NCBI GenBank assembly: GCA_905215385.1
Contig: CAJMPY010000014.1
Coordinates: forward strand, 1 to 64,000
Source of the DNA: an uncultured bacterium
GTDB lineage: Bacteria > Actinomycetota > Coriobacteriia > Coriobacteriales > Coriobacteriaceae
Reading direction: 5' to 3'
DNA length: 64,000 nt
Positions 17,914 through 25,227 of this stretch are shown piece by piece; within the stretch, counting starts at the first letter, position 1, and each line of letters begins with the position of its first letter. Under the pieces are notes generated by a model. The model did no database searches and was not told the DNA's origin. It worked only from the letters and a program-made list of their open reading frames with translations. Both the position numbers and the translations under genes were made by a program.

Positions 17914-18714
17914 TTATTTACTTCCTATTCTCTTGAAGACTGCATGATAAAGCTGCCAGAACTGGCAATATGCCGCGTAGAGCAGCGGCAGACGCTCTAC
18001 GTTTCGGTAGATATTCCAAGTGCGCTTCACGGACTTGATAGGATCACTCGACAGTGACCCTGCACACTTGCGGTAAACAGCAAGTGGTTCATCGAGGCCA
18101 TGGAGGGTATGCCCGGCCTTCATGACCTGACACCAAGTCGCGAAGTCCTGACCGCGTCTTATGTCGGGCATGACAAGAAGGGACCTATCGACAATGTTTG
18201 TGTCAAATAGCAGCGAGTGGCTGCAGGTAATCGTGTTCTTGAGAAACTGCTTATAAGTTATGGAGCTCGGTACATGAACATAGTTGATATGCGCCCCGTT
18301 CTCTTTGATGGTCTCGTAGGACGTGAAACACGCCCCGTAAGCGTTCTCGGACATGAAGGCGATTTGGCGCTCCAACTTTTCGGGGCTCCAAAGATCGTCG
18401 GAATCGAGGTAGGCGATATATCGGCCACGCGCCTCGCTGAGAGCTTTATTGCGCGCCCTGGCTACGCCCTGATTGATTTCTTGCTGGAAAAACCGAAGAC
18501 GAGGCTCACTCGCGCAAAGCGACCGGACAACTCGAGCACTACCATCGGTCGAGCAATCGTCAACAACGATAATCTCCAAGTTGCTCATAGTCTGGGCCGA
18601 CACGCTCGCAATTGTCTGAGCAATGTTAACCTCGCTGTTGTAGCAAGGAATGATGACTGAAACGAGAGGCGAGGTCTCTTGATCCGAATGCTGCTGACTC
18701 GTAACTAGTGTCAT
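17914..18714 (-). CDS. Glycosyltransferase family 2
   Basis: 266 residues, GT-A fold. The nucleotide-sugar site is VSVIIPCYNSEVNIAQTI at residues 19-36, then EIIVVDDCSTDGSA and the metal-binding YLDSDDLW. Start ATGA overlaps the preceding stop. There are no membrane segments. It is the first glycosyltransferase after the priming enzyme and so probably adds the second sugar of the repeat unit. Confidence 0.88.
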   Translation of the reverse strand: MTLVTSQQHSDQETSPLVSVIIPCYNSEVNIAQTIASVSAQTMSNLEIIVVDDCSTDGSARVVRSLCASEPRLRFFQQEINQGVARARNKALSEARGRYIAYLDSDDLWSPEKLERQIAFMSENAYGACFTSYETIKENGAHINYVHVPSSITYKQFLKNTITCSHSLLFDTNIVDRSLLVMPDIRRGQDFATWCQVMKAGHTLHGLDEPLAVYRKCAGSLSSDPIKSVKRTWNIYRNVERLPLLYAAYCQFWQLYHAVFKRIGSK

Positions 18715-19487
18715 TTACCGGTCCTCCTAACAAGCATCACCTTGAAGGTCTCGAAAAATACGTCAATGTCGGTCTTGACGTTTGCGCCACGCGCGTATGC
18801 GAGCTCTATCTTTTGGCGTAAGCCGTTCTCAAACGTGGCAAGGTTGCGCGGACCGCACTGCCAAGCGCCCGTAATACCCTGGGGCACGCTGAGAAGGACA
18901 GCACGATCTTCGGGTGCGTAATTCTGCACTTCGTCGATAGTGATAACGCGCGGCCCAACGATGGAGATCTGCCCTAACAGCACGTTGAGAAACTGTGGGA
19001 TCTCGTCGAGACTCGTCTTGCGGATGAGTCGTCCCAGACGCGTAATGCGTGGGTCGTCATCCACTTTTCTTTCACGCCGCCAGGTGGCCAATTGCTCTGG
19101 GGTGAAATACTTCTCCACATCATCGGCATCCGCAACCATAGAGCGAAACTTATAAATGCGAAACGGCCTGCCGAGTCTTCCAACTCGCTCTTGAGAGTAG
19201 ATAGGGCTGCCTTTGGTGTCGAGGGTGATAGCGACTGCCAGTACAGTACATGGCACCAGGCCCAAAAAGCACACCAAACCGCTGAAAATGATGTCGAAAA
19301 TGCGCTTAAGGGCGCGGTACGACACGGGACGCTTGTCTAAGGAGCGGCAGAGATCTGCAAACTCGGGGGTGCCTGGTGCGGGGATGGACTGTGACCGTAT
19401 GAACGTCGCAGCTCCTTCACGACCATCTTCACAGATGTCCGCGTGCACGTCAGGTTGAGCGGACGTGGTAATGATATCGTCCTTCAT
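18711..19487 (-). CDS. Undecaprenyl-phosphate sugar-1-phosphate transferase (priming enzyme)
   Basis: 258 residues from the ATG at 19487, which has AGGGA upstream; an in-frame extension to 19544 has no ribosome site. After about 60 polar residues comes YRALKRIFDIIFSG, one membrane segment (LVCFLGLVPCTVLAVAITLD), and the catalytic domain with QERVGRLGRPFRIYKFRSM, KTSLDEIPQFLNVLLG and SIVGPR. This is the short WcaJ/RfbP C-terminal type. It starts repeat-unit assembly by moving a sugar phosphate from UDP-sugar onto undecaprenyl phosphate. It is the first structural gene after loaP. Confidence 0.9.
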   Translation of the reverse strand: MKDDIITTSAQPDVHADICEDGREGAATFIRSQSIPAPGTPEFADLCRSLDKRPVSYRALKRIFDIIFSGLVCFLGLVPCTVLAVAITLDTKGSPIYSQERVGRLGRPFRIYKFRSMVADADDVEKYFTPEQLATWRRERKVDDDPRITRLGRLIRKTSLDEIPQFLNVLLGQISIVGPRVITIDEVQNYAPEDRAVLLSVPQGITGAWQCGPRNLATFENGLRQKIELAYARGANVKTDIDVFFETFKVMLVRRTGK

Positions 19488-19507
19488 GGTTATACGTCCC
19501 TTTGCTG

Positions 19508-19532
19508 GAGAAGCGCGACAATATGGCTTCTC
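19508..19532 (-). promoter_or_regulatory. Hairpin between loaP and the priming transferase gene
   Basis: A seven-base stem (GAGAAGC with GCTTCTC) and an 11-base loop, 21 bases upstream of the transferase start on the minus strand. The 165-base gap between loaP and this gene also holds a short CCCCGGGG palindrome. No U-tract follows, so it is not an obvious terminator. It may be part of processive antitermination or translation control; the role is inferred. Confidence 0.35.
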
Positions 19533-19652
19533 AAGCGCATGCAACGAGGTATGTAACGCTGCTGAATTATCGGATTTGCTGTCAACTGTTCCTTCAAACC
19601 TACGTCCCCGACCCCGGGGATCCTCCCTGTCCCGTTAAACAGTCGCCCGTAG

Positions 19653-20207
19653 TTAGGCGATCGCCTTTTTAAGGTTTCGCATCGTGCGCTGCTCGGCTGA
19701 AAGCACGGCGAGGCCAACGCGGGTGGTTACGCGTCGGCCGCACAGGTCGAGCTCCAAAAAAGCAGTGCTCTTGCGTCTGTTAATGGTTTTGATAAGGCCT
19801 TCGTGGCCCAGCAGCGGACCTGCCGTCACTACGACCTGATCGCCGTCTTTTAGGGCCTCGCTCATGGGTACTACGCGGTCTCCCGCATGCGTAAAGCTGC
19901 CAATAAGCTGGACCTCTTCTTTTGCCAGCGGCACAAACTGACCGTCCTGGGCAAGCACCCGGGCAAAGTCGTCCATGCGCAGCAGATACTGTTGCACGGT
20001 GCGGGGATCTGACGTATCGCAGATAAGATAACCGGGAAAGAGCGGCTTGGTCGTGTTAACCCATTCGCCGTGTACCTTTATCTCGGTTTGAAATTGGGGA
20101 TAAAAAAGCTCCTGCATGGCACTAGCCGGCACCATACGCTCGATGCGCTCGCGCATTACGTCTTCGCGACCGTTAATGACCTGAATCACATACCACACGA
20201 GCACCAC
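19653..20207 (-). CDS. loaP: LoaP-type NusG paralogue (processive antitermination factor)
   Basis: 184 residues from a GTG near 20207. The NGN domain spans residues 1-110 (WYVIQVINGREDVMRERIER at 5-24, PLFPGYLI at 55-62), and the C-terminal KOW domain contains GDQVVVTAGPLLGHEGLIK. Unlike housekeeping NusG it stands alone at the head of a polysaccharide operon, the usual setting of LoaP in Firmicutes and Coriobacteriia. There LoaP lets RNA polymerase read through terminators in long biosynthetic operons. A large RNA hairpin lies about 190 bases upstream on the same strand. It is separated from the first structural gene by 165 bases. The distinction from RfaH or NusG is by context and length, not by a search. 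Confidence 0.85.
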   Translation of the reverse strand: MVLVWYVIQVINGREDVMRERIERMVPASAMQELFYPQFQTEIKVHGEWVNTTKPLFPGYLICDTSDPRTVQQYLLRMDDFARVLAQDGQFVPLAKEEVQLIGSFTHAGDRVVPMSEALKDGDQVVVTAGPLLGHEGLIKTINRRKSTAFLELDLCGRRVTTRVGLAVLSAEQRTMRNLKKAIA

Positions 20208-20397
20208 CCCCTTGCTGTCTTACGTGTGGCTCACGGGGTTTGGGTATGGCTTCGCCAGGGCGCTTGTGCGCGAAGGCGCTCCATATTCAAACCCTGAGCC
20301 CAGTTAGACAAGCACGTGGCTCTGCCCCACCGTGAACGGTATGTATGAGTGCAGTGGCTAGAGACGCGGACGTGTATCGCAAAAATGACCACGTCTC

Positions 20398-20457
20398 CAG
20401 CTGGCTGCGTGCGATCCAGTCAAGCGGGAACAAAACTGGACCGCACGCAGCGAGCTG
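20398..20457 (-). promoter_or_regulatory. Large leader-RNA hairpin upstream of loaP
   Basis: 20404-20420 pairs with 20435-20451 as a 17-position stem around a 14-base loop. It is extended by five more pairs (20398-20402 with 20453-20457) after one mismatch. The single non-Watson-Crick position in the stem (20414/20441) is an A/C mismatch in plus-strand RNA but a G-U pair in minus-strand RNA, so the structure favours the strand that reads into loaP. No U-tract follows, so it is not an intrinsic terminator. It is a good candidate for a LoaP recognition element or other leader signal. Confidence 0.55.
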
Positions 20458-20953
20458 TAGGACTGCTGCGATTTGTCATGAAATATCGATTCAAATGAAC
20501 AACTTGCAAAAAGACAAGAACAAAATCATTCAATGCGATACGCATGACGACGCTATTGGAGCTCGTGGTTTTTCTGGCACCGCCGTTACGGCCGGATGCT
20601 GATCTGCCCCGTGCTTCACGACCGGTTAAGCCGTGAGCGCAGTTGAACCCATGTAACGATAGATATGTTAGCACAAGCCGGCTAGAAACCGATTTAGGCC
20701 GCCCGCGGCAACATATCATTCATTTGCAGTGCTTAAGGGGGTTATTTTGCAAACTTGTTCACATTGACGCAGGTTAATGCGGGCGTAACTCTTGGTGCGA
20801 GCTGCCCAAGCTACAACGATGACGGTGTGAAATGCAAAAAGGAATTATGTTGGGTTAACAAACTATGTACAGAAGTGGTAAATAAATTGCGCAACTTTTT
20901 TGGGTGTGGGTGCTGGTGTGGCATCACTTTGGTTTGCGCAGTGGCTGTATACG
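20458..20953. other. Gene-free region upstream of the polysaccharide operon
   Basis: About 500 bases between the leader hairpin and the tRNA terminator. Short frames on both strands lack ribosome sites; the longest plus-strand one runs into the tRNA and is rejected. The operon promoter should lie here on the minus strand, but only weak candidates were seen (for example around 20650-20690) and none is called. Confidence 0.4.
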
Positions 20954-20982
20954 AAAAAAGCCTTCAGTTTCCCGAAGGCTTT
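20954..20982 (-). terminator. Intrinsic terminator of tRNA-Ala
   Basis: On the minus strand, AAAGCCTTC and GAAGGCTTT form a stem with an eight-base loop and a run of six T follows. It begins 10 bases after the tRNA 3' end. The A-tract on the other side would let it work in both directions. Confidence 0.85.
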
Positions 20983-20992
20983 GCATACACGG

Positions 20993-21068
20993 TGGTGGAG
21001 ACGAGGGGGATCGAACCCCTGACCTCTTGACTGCCAGTCAAGCGCTCTCCCAGCTGAGCTACGCCCCC
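20993..21068 (-). tRNA. tRNA-Ala (anticodon GGC)
   Basis: 76 bases including an encoded CCA. The acceptor stem GGGGGCG/CGTCTCC carries the G3-U70 pair that marks alanine tRNAs. D arm (GCTCAGCTGGGAGAGC), anticodon stem CTTGA/TCAAG with loop CTGGCAG, and T arm AGGGGTTCGATCCCCCT are all intact. Anticodon GGC reads GCC and GCU. Confidence 0.97.
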
Positions 21069-21184
21069 GTGACGAGGAGATACTATAGGGGAATGTTTGC
21101 TGAGATGCAAGGGGGAATTTTGGATTGATTATCCACTTTACGGGTTTTCCTGGGACGGTGGATAAAACCCTGATGCGATGGCCT

Positions 21185-21826
21185 TTACTTGTAGAGGTAA
21201 GCGATGGCGGTGCCGGTGTGGACTTGGATCGTGGCTGTTGACCTGACGACGTTGCTAATGCCTGTGTCGGCTAGCAGACCTAGGGGGCTGTGATCTAGCT
21301 CCCACTCTAGGCCATGTTCGCTTACCTCGGTGTTGGGGGCTATGGCGATGATGGAGAACGTCTTGCCCTCGGCGTCCTCGATGGTCCACGACTCGCCTGC
21401 GTGAAGGATGCGAGCGACCACCATGTCCTCGGCGATCCAGACGGGGGCGTCCTCGTAGCCCGCGAGCAGCCCCAGCACGGACAGGGCCATGTCGGGACGG
21501 CCACCGGTGGCGCAGGTCACAACCACTTCGGCACCCGGCCAGCGACGACGGACGGAATCGAGCGCCAGCGCCAGATCGGTATAGTCCTTGTAGGGGTCGT
21601 GACGCTCAACTTCAAAGTCGGTGGCGGCATCGACCAGTGCGCGACCCGCGTCGCTCACCGTGTCGGCATCTCCCACATACACATCGCAGCCCAGACCGGC
21701 GTTCAACAACGCGTCGAGCCCACGGTCCACGGCGACAACGTGGTCGCACTTCCCCGCCAGCTGACGTAGCAGATCCGCGCTCGCTACCACGGGCGAGCCG
21801 CAGACCACCAATACCTTGCAAGCCAC
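21185..21826 (-). CDS. thiN: Thiamine pyrophosphokinase
   Basis: 213 residues from a GTG at 21826, ten bases after the stop of the HAD phosphatase gene. It transfers pyrophosphate from ATP to thiamine, giving thiamine diphosphate. Family marks are VVAVDRGLDALLNAG, the metal-site VGDADTVSD (usually GDFDS), KDYTDLALAL and TGGRPDMAL, then a C-terminal thiamine-binding domain with TGISNVVRS. The D-A-D variant of the metal site still has both acidic residues. It forms a two-gene unit with the phosphatase. Confidence 0.9.
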   Translation of the reverse strand: MACKVLVVCGSPVVASADLLRQLAGKCDHVVAVDRGLDALLNAGLGCDVYVGDADTVSDAGRALVDAATDFEVERHDPYKDYTDLALALDSVRRRWPGAEVVVTCATGGRPDMALSVLGLLAGYEDAPVWIAEDMVVARILHAGESWTIEDAEGKTFSIIAIAPNTEVSEHGLEWELDHSPLGLLADTGISNVVRSTATIQVHTGTAIAYLYK

Positions 21827-21835
21827 AGCTCTCGC

Positions 21836-22525
21836 CTATCCCTCAAACGAAAGCACGCGGGCCAAATCAAGGTCCTCATAGCTATCGATAAAGATGTCGC
21901 AGTTGTCGCGAACCTCGTCGCGCTCCATGCGTCCGTGTGGATCATAAATGCCCACGCGCTTAAAGCCGGCAGTGCCAGAGCTCTTAAGGCCAAAGACGGC
22001 GTCCTCAAACACCCATGCACGCTCAAACTTGTGCCCATGGCGCTCCTCCAGACGGCGCAGCGCCAGCTCGTACACATCAGGGAACTGCTTGGAGCGTCCC
22101 GCCTCGCCCGTGGTGGTAACAAACTCCATGTAGGCATCGAGCCCGGCGCCCGCAAGCGCAGACGTAACCAGCTCGGCCGGAGTGGACGTGGCCACGCACA
22201 TGGCAATACCGGCCTCCTGTGCCTGTTTCAAAAATGCAAGCAGACCCTCACGGGGCGGCACCTTGGAGTAACCATCGATCAGGATGTCGCTCAGCTCGCG
22301 GTAGAGCTCCTCGCCATTTTCGCCAATGCCCCAGGTGTCGTGGTAGGCCTGGCACTCGTCCTCGAGCGATAAATGCTCAAACTGGGCAAAATCATCGACC
22401 GTCACGTCAACCCCGTGGCGGTGCAGCAACTCGGGCTGGGCATAGGCCCAAACGGGGGTGCTATTAACCAGCGTGCCGTCGCAATCGAAAATAAAAGCGA
22501 CACTTGGGGCGGCGATGTGGTCCAT
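21836..22525 (-). CDS. HAD-family phosphatase, beta-phosphoglucomutase-like
   Basis: 229 residues from the ATG at 22525, served by AAAGG; the in-frame TTG at 22546 is less likely. Motif I is FIFDCDGTLVNS, with the nucleophile and acid aspartates; motif II is CVATSTPAEL; motifs III/IV are around AWVFEDAVFGLKSSGTAG. The cap insertion and size fit the PGMB-like subfamily, which acts on small phosphosugars or nucleotides. It is translated just ahead of thiN, so removal of a phosphate in thiamine salvage is a possible role, but only by neighbourhood. Confidence 0.85.
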   Translation of the reverse strand: MDHIAAPSVAFIFDCDGTLVNSTPVWAYAQPELLHRHGVDVTVDDFAQFEHLSLEDECQAYHDTWGIGENGEELYRELSDILIDGYSKVPPREGLLAFLKQAQEAGIAMCVATSTPAELVTSALAGAGLDAYMEFVTTTGEAGRSKQFPDVYELALRRLEERHGHKFERAWVFEDAVFGLKSSGTAGFKRVGIYDPHGRMERDEVRDNCDIFIDSYEDLDLARVLSFEG

Positions 22526-22567
22526 AAACGAGCCTTTCGATGTCAAAAGGTAAACAACCTGCTAAAT

Positions 22568-22583
22568 ACGTTTTACCAAACGT
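22568..22583. promoter_or_regulatory. Palindromic operator-like site upstream of glgB
   Basis: ACGTTT-TACC-AAACGT is a perfect 6-4-6 palindrome in the gap between the divergent HAD phosphatase and glgB genes. Its GTTTTACC core recurs at 22627-22634 and, inverted, at 32531-32538 ahead of the GH13-GH77 gene, which suggests one carbohydrate regulator. No regulator gene is present in the window. Confidence 0.4.
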
Positions 22584-22612
22584 CAACCTAACAATCTAGA
22601 AACGCTAATTGA

Positions 22613-22632
22613 TAAAACTGTCAAGAGTTTTA
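22613..22632. promoter_or_regulatory. Second inverted repeat upstream of glgB
   Basis: TAAAACT and AGTTTTA are separated by six bases, 30 bases after the previous palindrome. The right arm overlaps another GTTTTACC copy. It could be an operator or a small hairpin in the glgB leader, which is long (about 225 bases to the start codon). Confidence 0.35.
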
Positions 22633-22856
22633 CCACAGCAATTCTGCAAGTGGTATAAACATGGCGCTTACCGATTAAACGCGCCCGCAAATCCTCTTTC
22701 GTCCATAAAAGTAACGTACAGGTGTTATCGTAGTTTTTGCCGAAAGTTCCACCGAGCACGCGAGGTGGAACGAATCATAGAACTATCGCCGTCCCTTCGA
22801 TTCGTGCAGCCTTGGACCTTTCGCATCTAGTCACCAAGGCAACACGCTGCCGCGTC

Positions 22857-25133
22857 ATGATGGGATCAAACGTGAGCGATACAAAGCTAAAGCCAGCAAC
22901 CAAAAAGCCTGCTACCCGCAAAGCCGCCCCGCATGCACCGGAGCTCACCAAGGACGATGTCTACCTATTTGGCATCGGCACGTGGGAGCGCAGCTGGGAA
23001 AAGATGGGCGCGCACCCCGACACGCAGAACCGTACGCGCGGCTGGCGTTTTTGCGTTTGGGCGCCCGATGTAAAAAGCGTCCATGTCATTGGCGAATTTA
23101 ACGACTGGGATGAGCAAGCCAACCCGTTGGTGCCCATGCATACGAGCGCTATTTGGGAAGGCTTTATTCCTGGCGCCGAGCAGGGTCAGCTCTATAAGTT
23201 TCTCATCGAGACCAACGAGGGCGAAAAGCTCTACAAGGCCGATCCGTACGCCTTTAAGGCCGAGTGCCCTCCGGGTACCGCGAGCGTGCTGTGGACCCTC
23301 GATGGCTACCAGTGGAACGACGCCGCATGGCTCAAGCGCCGCGCCAGCCATAACCACATGTCGCAGCCCCTTAACATCTACGAGGTACATATTGGCTCGT
23401 GGAAGCGCCACGGCGACGCGCCACAGGGCGAGCCCGACGAGTACGGCAACTACCCCGGCCCCATGGACCCCTTCCCCGCGCAGCGCGGCGAGTTTTACAC
23501 CTACGACGACCTGTCGGTTGAGCTCGTGGACTACGTGCGCGACATGGGCTACACGCATATCGAGGTCATGCCGCTTATGGAGCATCCTTTCGATGGCTCC
23601 TGGGGTTACCAGACGACCGGCTATTACGCCGCCACGTCGCGCTACGGCAACCCGCAGCAGCTCATGCACTTTATCGATGCGTGCCATGAGGCGGGCATCG
23701 GTGTGATCATGGACTGGGTGCCCGGCGGTTTTTGCGCCGACTCCCACGGCCTTGCCACCTTTAACGGCCACATGCTATTTGAGCACGAGATTCACCCCAA
23801 CTGGGGCACGCACAAGTTTGACTTCGCCCGCGGCGAGGTCCGCTCCTTCCTGGTCTCTAACGTGCTGTACTGGCTCGAAAACTTCCACGTGGACGGCATT
23901 CGCATGGACGGCGTGTCCAGCATGCTGTACCTCAACTTTGGCATTGACGATCCCGGCCAAAAGAAGTTCAACAAGTACGGAACCGAGGAGGATCTGGACG
24001 CCAGCGCGTTTATCCGCCAGGTGAACTGCGCTGTAGAGGCACACTACCCCGACGTAATGATGATGGCCGAGGAGTCCACAGCGTGGCCGCTCGTGACCTA
24101 TCCGCCGCAGGACGGCGGCCTGGGCTTCCACTACAAGTGGGACATGGGCTGGATGAACGACACCCTGCACTACATGCAGACCGATTTTCCGTGGCGCCCC
24201 GGCAACCACGGCCTGCTCACGTTCTCCATCATGTACGCCTTTACCGAGAACTTTATTTGCCCGCTGAGCCACGACGAAGTCGTGCACGGCAAGTGCTCGC
24301 TCATCGGCCGCATGCCGGGCGACTGGTGGCGCCAGTTTGCCGGCCTGCGCACGCTGGCCTTCTACCAGATGACGCACCCCGGTGCCAAGCTCAACTTTAT
24401 GGGCAACGAGATCGGCCAGTTTATTGAGTGGCGCTACTACGAGTCCATCCAGTGGTTCCTGACCGAGGAGTACGAGACCCACCGTCATCATCAGGCGTTT
24501 ATCAAGGCGCTCAACCACCTGTACACCGCCGAGCCCGCCCTGTACGAGCGCGGCTACACCGACGACGGCTTTACCTGGATCGATGCGGACAACTCCAAGC
24601 AGTCCATCGTGAGCTTTGTGCGTCAGGGCGAGGACGTCGACGACGATCTGGTGATCCTGATCAACTTTGACCCGGCGAGCTACGAGAGTTTCCGCGTGGG
24701 CGTGCCGCGCGAGGGTGACTGGGAGGTCATCTTTGATTCCGACCGTCCCGAGTTTGGCGGCAGCGGCTATGCCGGCAAGGAGCCCTACACCTGCTCGAGC
24801 GAGCCCTATCCCTGGAACGGGCAGATGGACTCCATTGAGATTAAGGTGCCCGGTCTGGCAGGCGTGGTGCTCAAGCGCCGCGGTCCCAGCAGTTACAAGC
24901 CGCCGGTGGTCGAGGAGCCTAAGGCTGCGCCCAAGAAGCGCACGTCCTCGGTGAAGCCTAAGCCTGCGGCTGCCAAGAAGGCTCCGGCTAAGGCGAAGGC
25001 CACGACGACCAAGGCCAAGGCCAAGGCTGCCGCAAAGCCCGCTGCTAAGGCCGCAGCCAAGAAACCGGCTGCCAAAAAGGCCGCTACCAAGGCCAAGTCT
25101 GCTTCTGCTAAGCCGTCTGCCAAGGATGCGTAA
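22857..25133 (+). CDS. glgB: 1,4-alpha-glucan branching enzyme with histone-like C-terminal tail
   Basis: About 758 residues. It cuts alpha-1,4 chains and rejoins them as alpha-1,6 branches on glycogen. A CBM48 module (WRFCVWAPDVKSVHVIGEFN) precedes the GH13 barrel, whose catalytic residues lie in GIRMDGVSSML (Asp), MMAEESTAW (Glu) and LSHDEVVHGK (Asp). The start is uncertain: ATG 22857 lacks a ribosome site and GTG 22872 has GGGA upstream; the frame is open further back to 22737. The last 80 residues (from about 678) are almost only Lys, Ala, Pro, Thr and Ser in AAKKPAAKKA-type repeats, and the N-terminus is also basic (KPATKKPATRKA). Such a tail is not part of the GlgB family. It heads the glycogen operon. 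Confidence 0.93.
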   Translation: MMGSNVSDTKLKPATKKPATRKAAPHAPELTKDDVYLFGIGTWERSWEKMGAHPDTQNRTRGWRFCVWAPDVKSVHVIGEFNDWDEQANPLVPMHTSAIWEGFIPGAEQGQLYKFLIETNEGEKLYKADPYAFKAECPPGTASVLWTLDGYQWNDAAWLKRRASHNHMSQPLNIYEVHIGSWKRHGDAPQGEPDEYGNYPGPMDPFPAQRGEFYTYDDLSVELVDYVRDMGYTHIEVMPLMEHPFDGSWGYQTTGYYAATSRYGNPQQLMHFIDACHEAGIGVIMDWVPGGFCADSHGLATFNGHMLFEHEIHPNWGTHKFDFARGEVRSFLVSNVLYWLENFHVDGIRMDGVSSMLYLNFGIDDPGQKKFNKYGTEEDLDASAFIRQVNCAVEAHYPDVMMMAEESTAWPLVTYPPQDGGLGFHYKWDMGWMNDTLHYMQTDFPWRPGNHGLLTFSIMYAFTENFICPLSHDEVVHGKCSLIGRMPGDWWRQFAGLRTLAFYQMTHPGAKLNFMGNEIGQFIEWRYYESIQWFLTEEYETHRHHQAFIKALNHLYTAEPALYERGYTDDGFTWIDADNSKQSIVSFVRQGEDVDDDLVILINFDPASYESFRVGVPREGDWEVIFDSDRPEFGGSGYAGKEPYTCSSEPYPWNGQMDSIEIKVPGLAGVVLKRRGPSSYKPPVVEEPKAAPKKRTSSVKPKPAAAKKAPAKAKATTTKAKAKAAAKPAAKAAAKKPAAKKAATKAKSASAKPSAKDA

Positions 25134-25227
25134 CAAAGCCGTTACAGCTGTAATTACCCGCCCCGCGGGGGCGTAGGATACATGTCATAACCGTTCCGGG
25201 AGAAACATCCCCGGGGGAAAGGAACGT

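Noticed and set aside
20755..21030. 91-codon plus-strand frame upstream of thiN
   Set aside because: It ends by reading through the opposite strand of the tRNA gene, a known source of false proteins.
23775..25136. Long minus-strand frame opposite glgB
   Set aside because: It mirrors the G+C-rich codons of glgB, including the Lys/Ala tail read as Leu/Gly/Arg, and has no family features.
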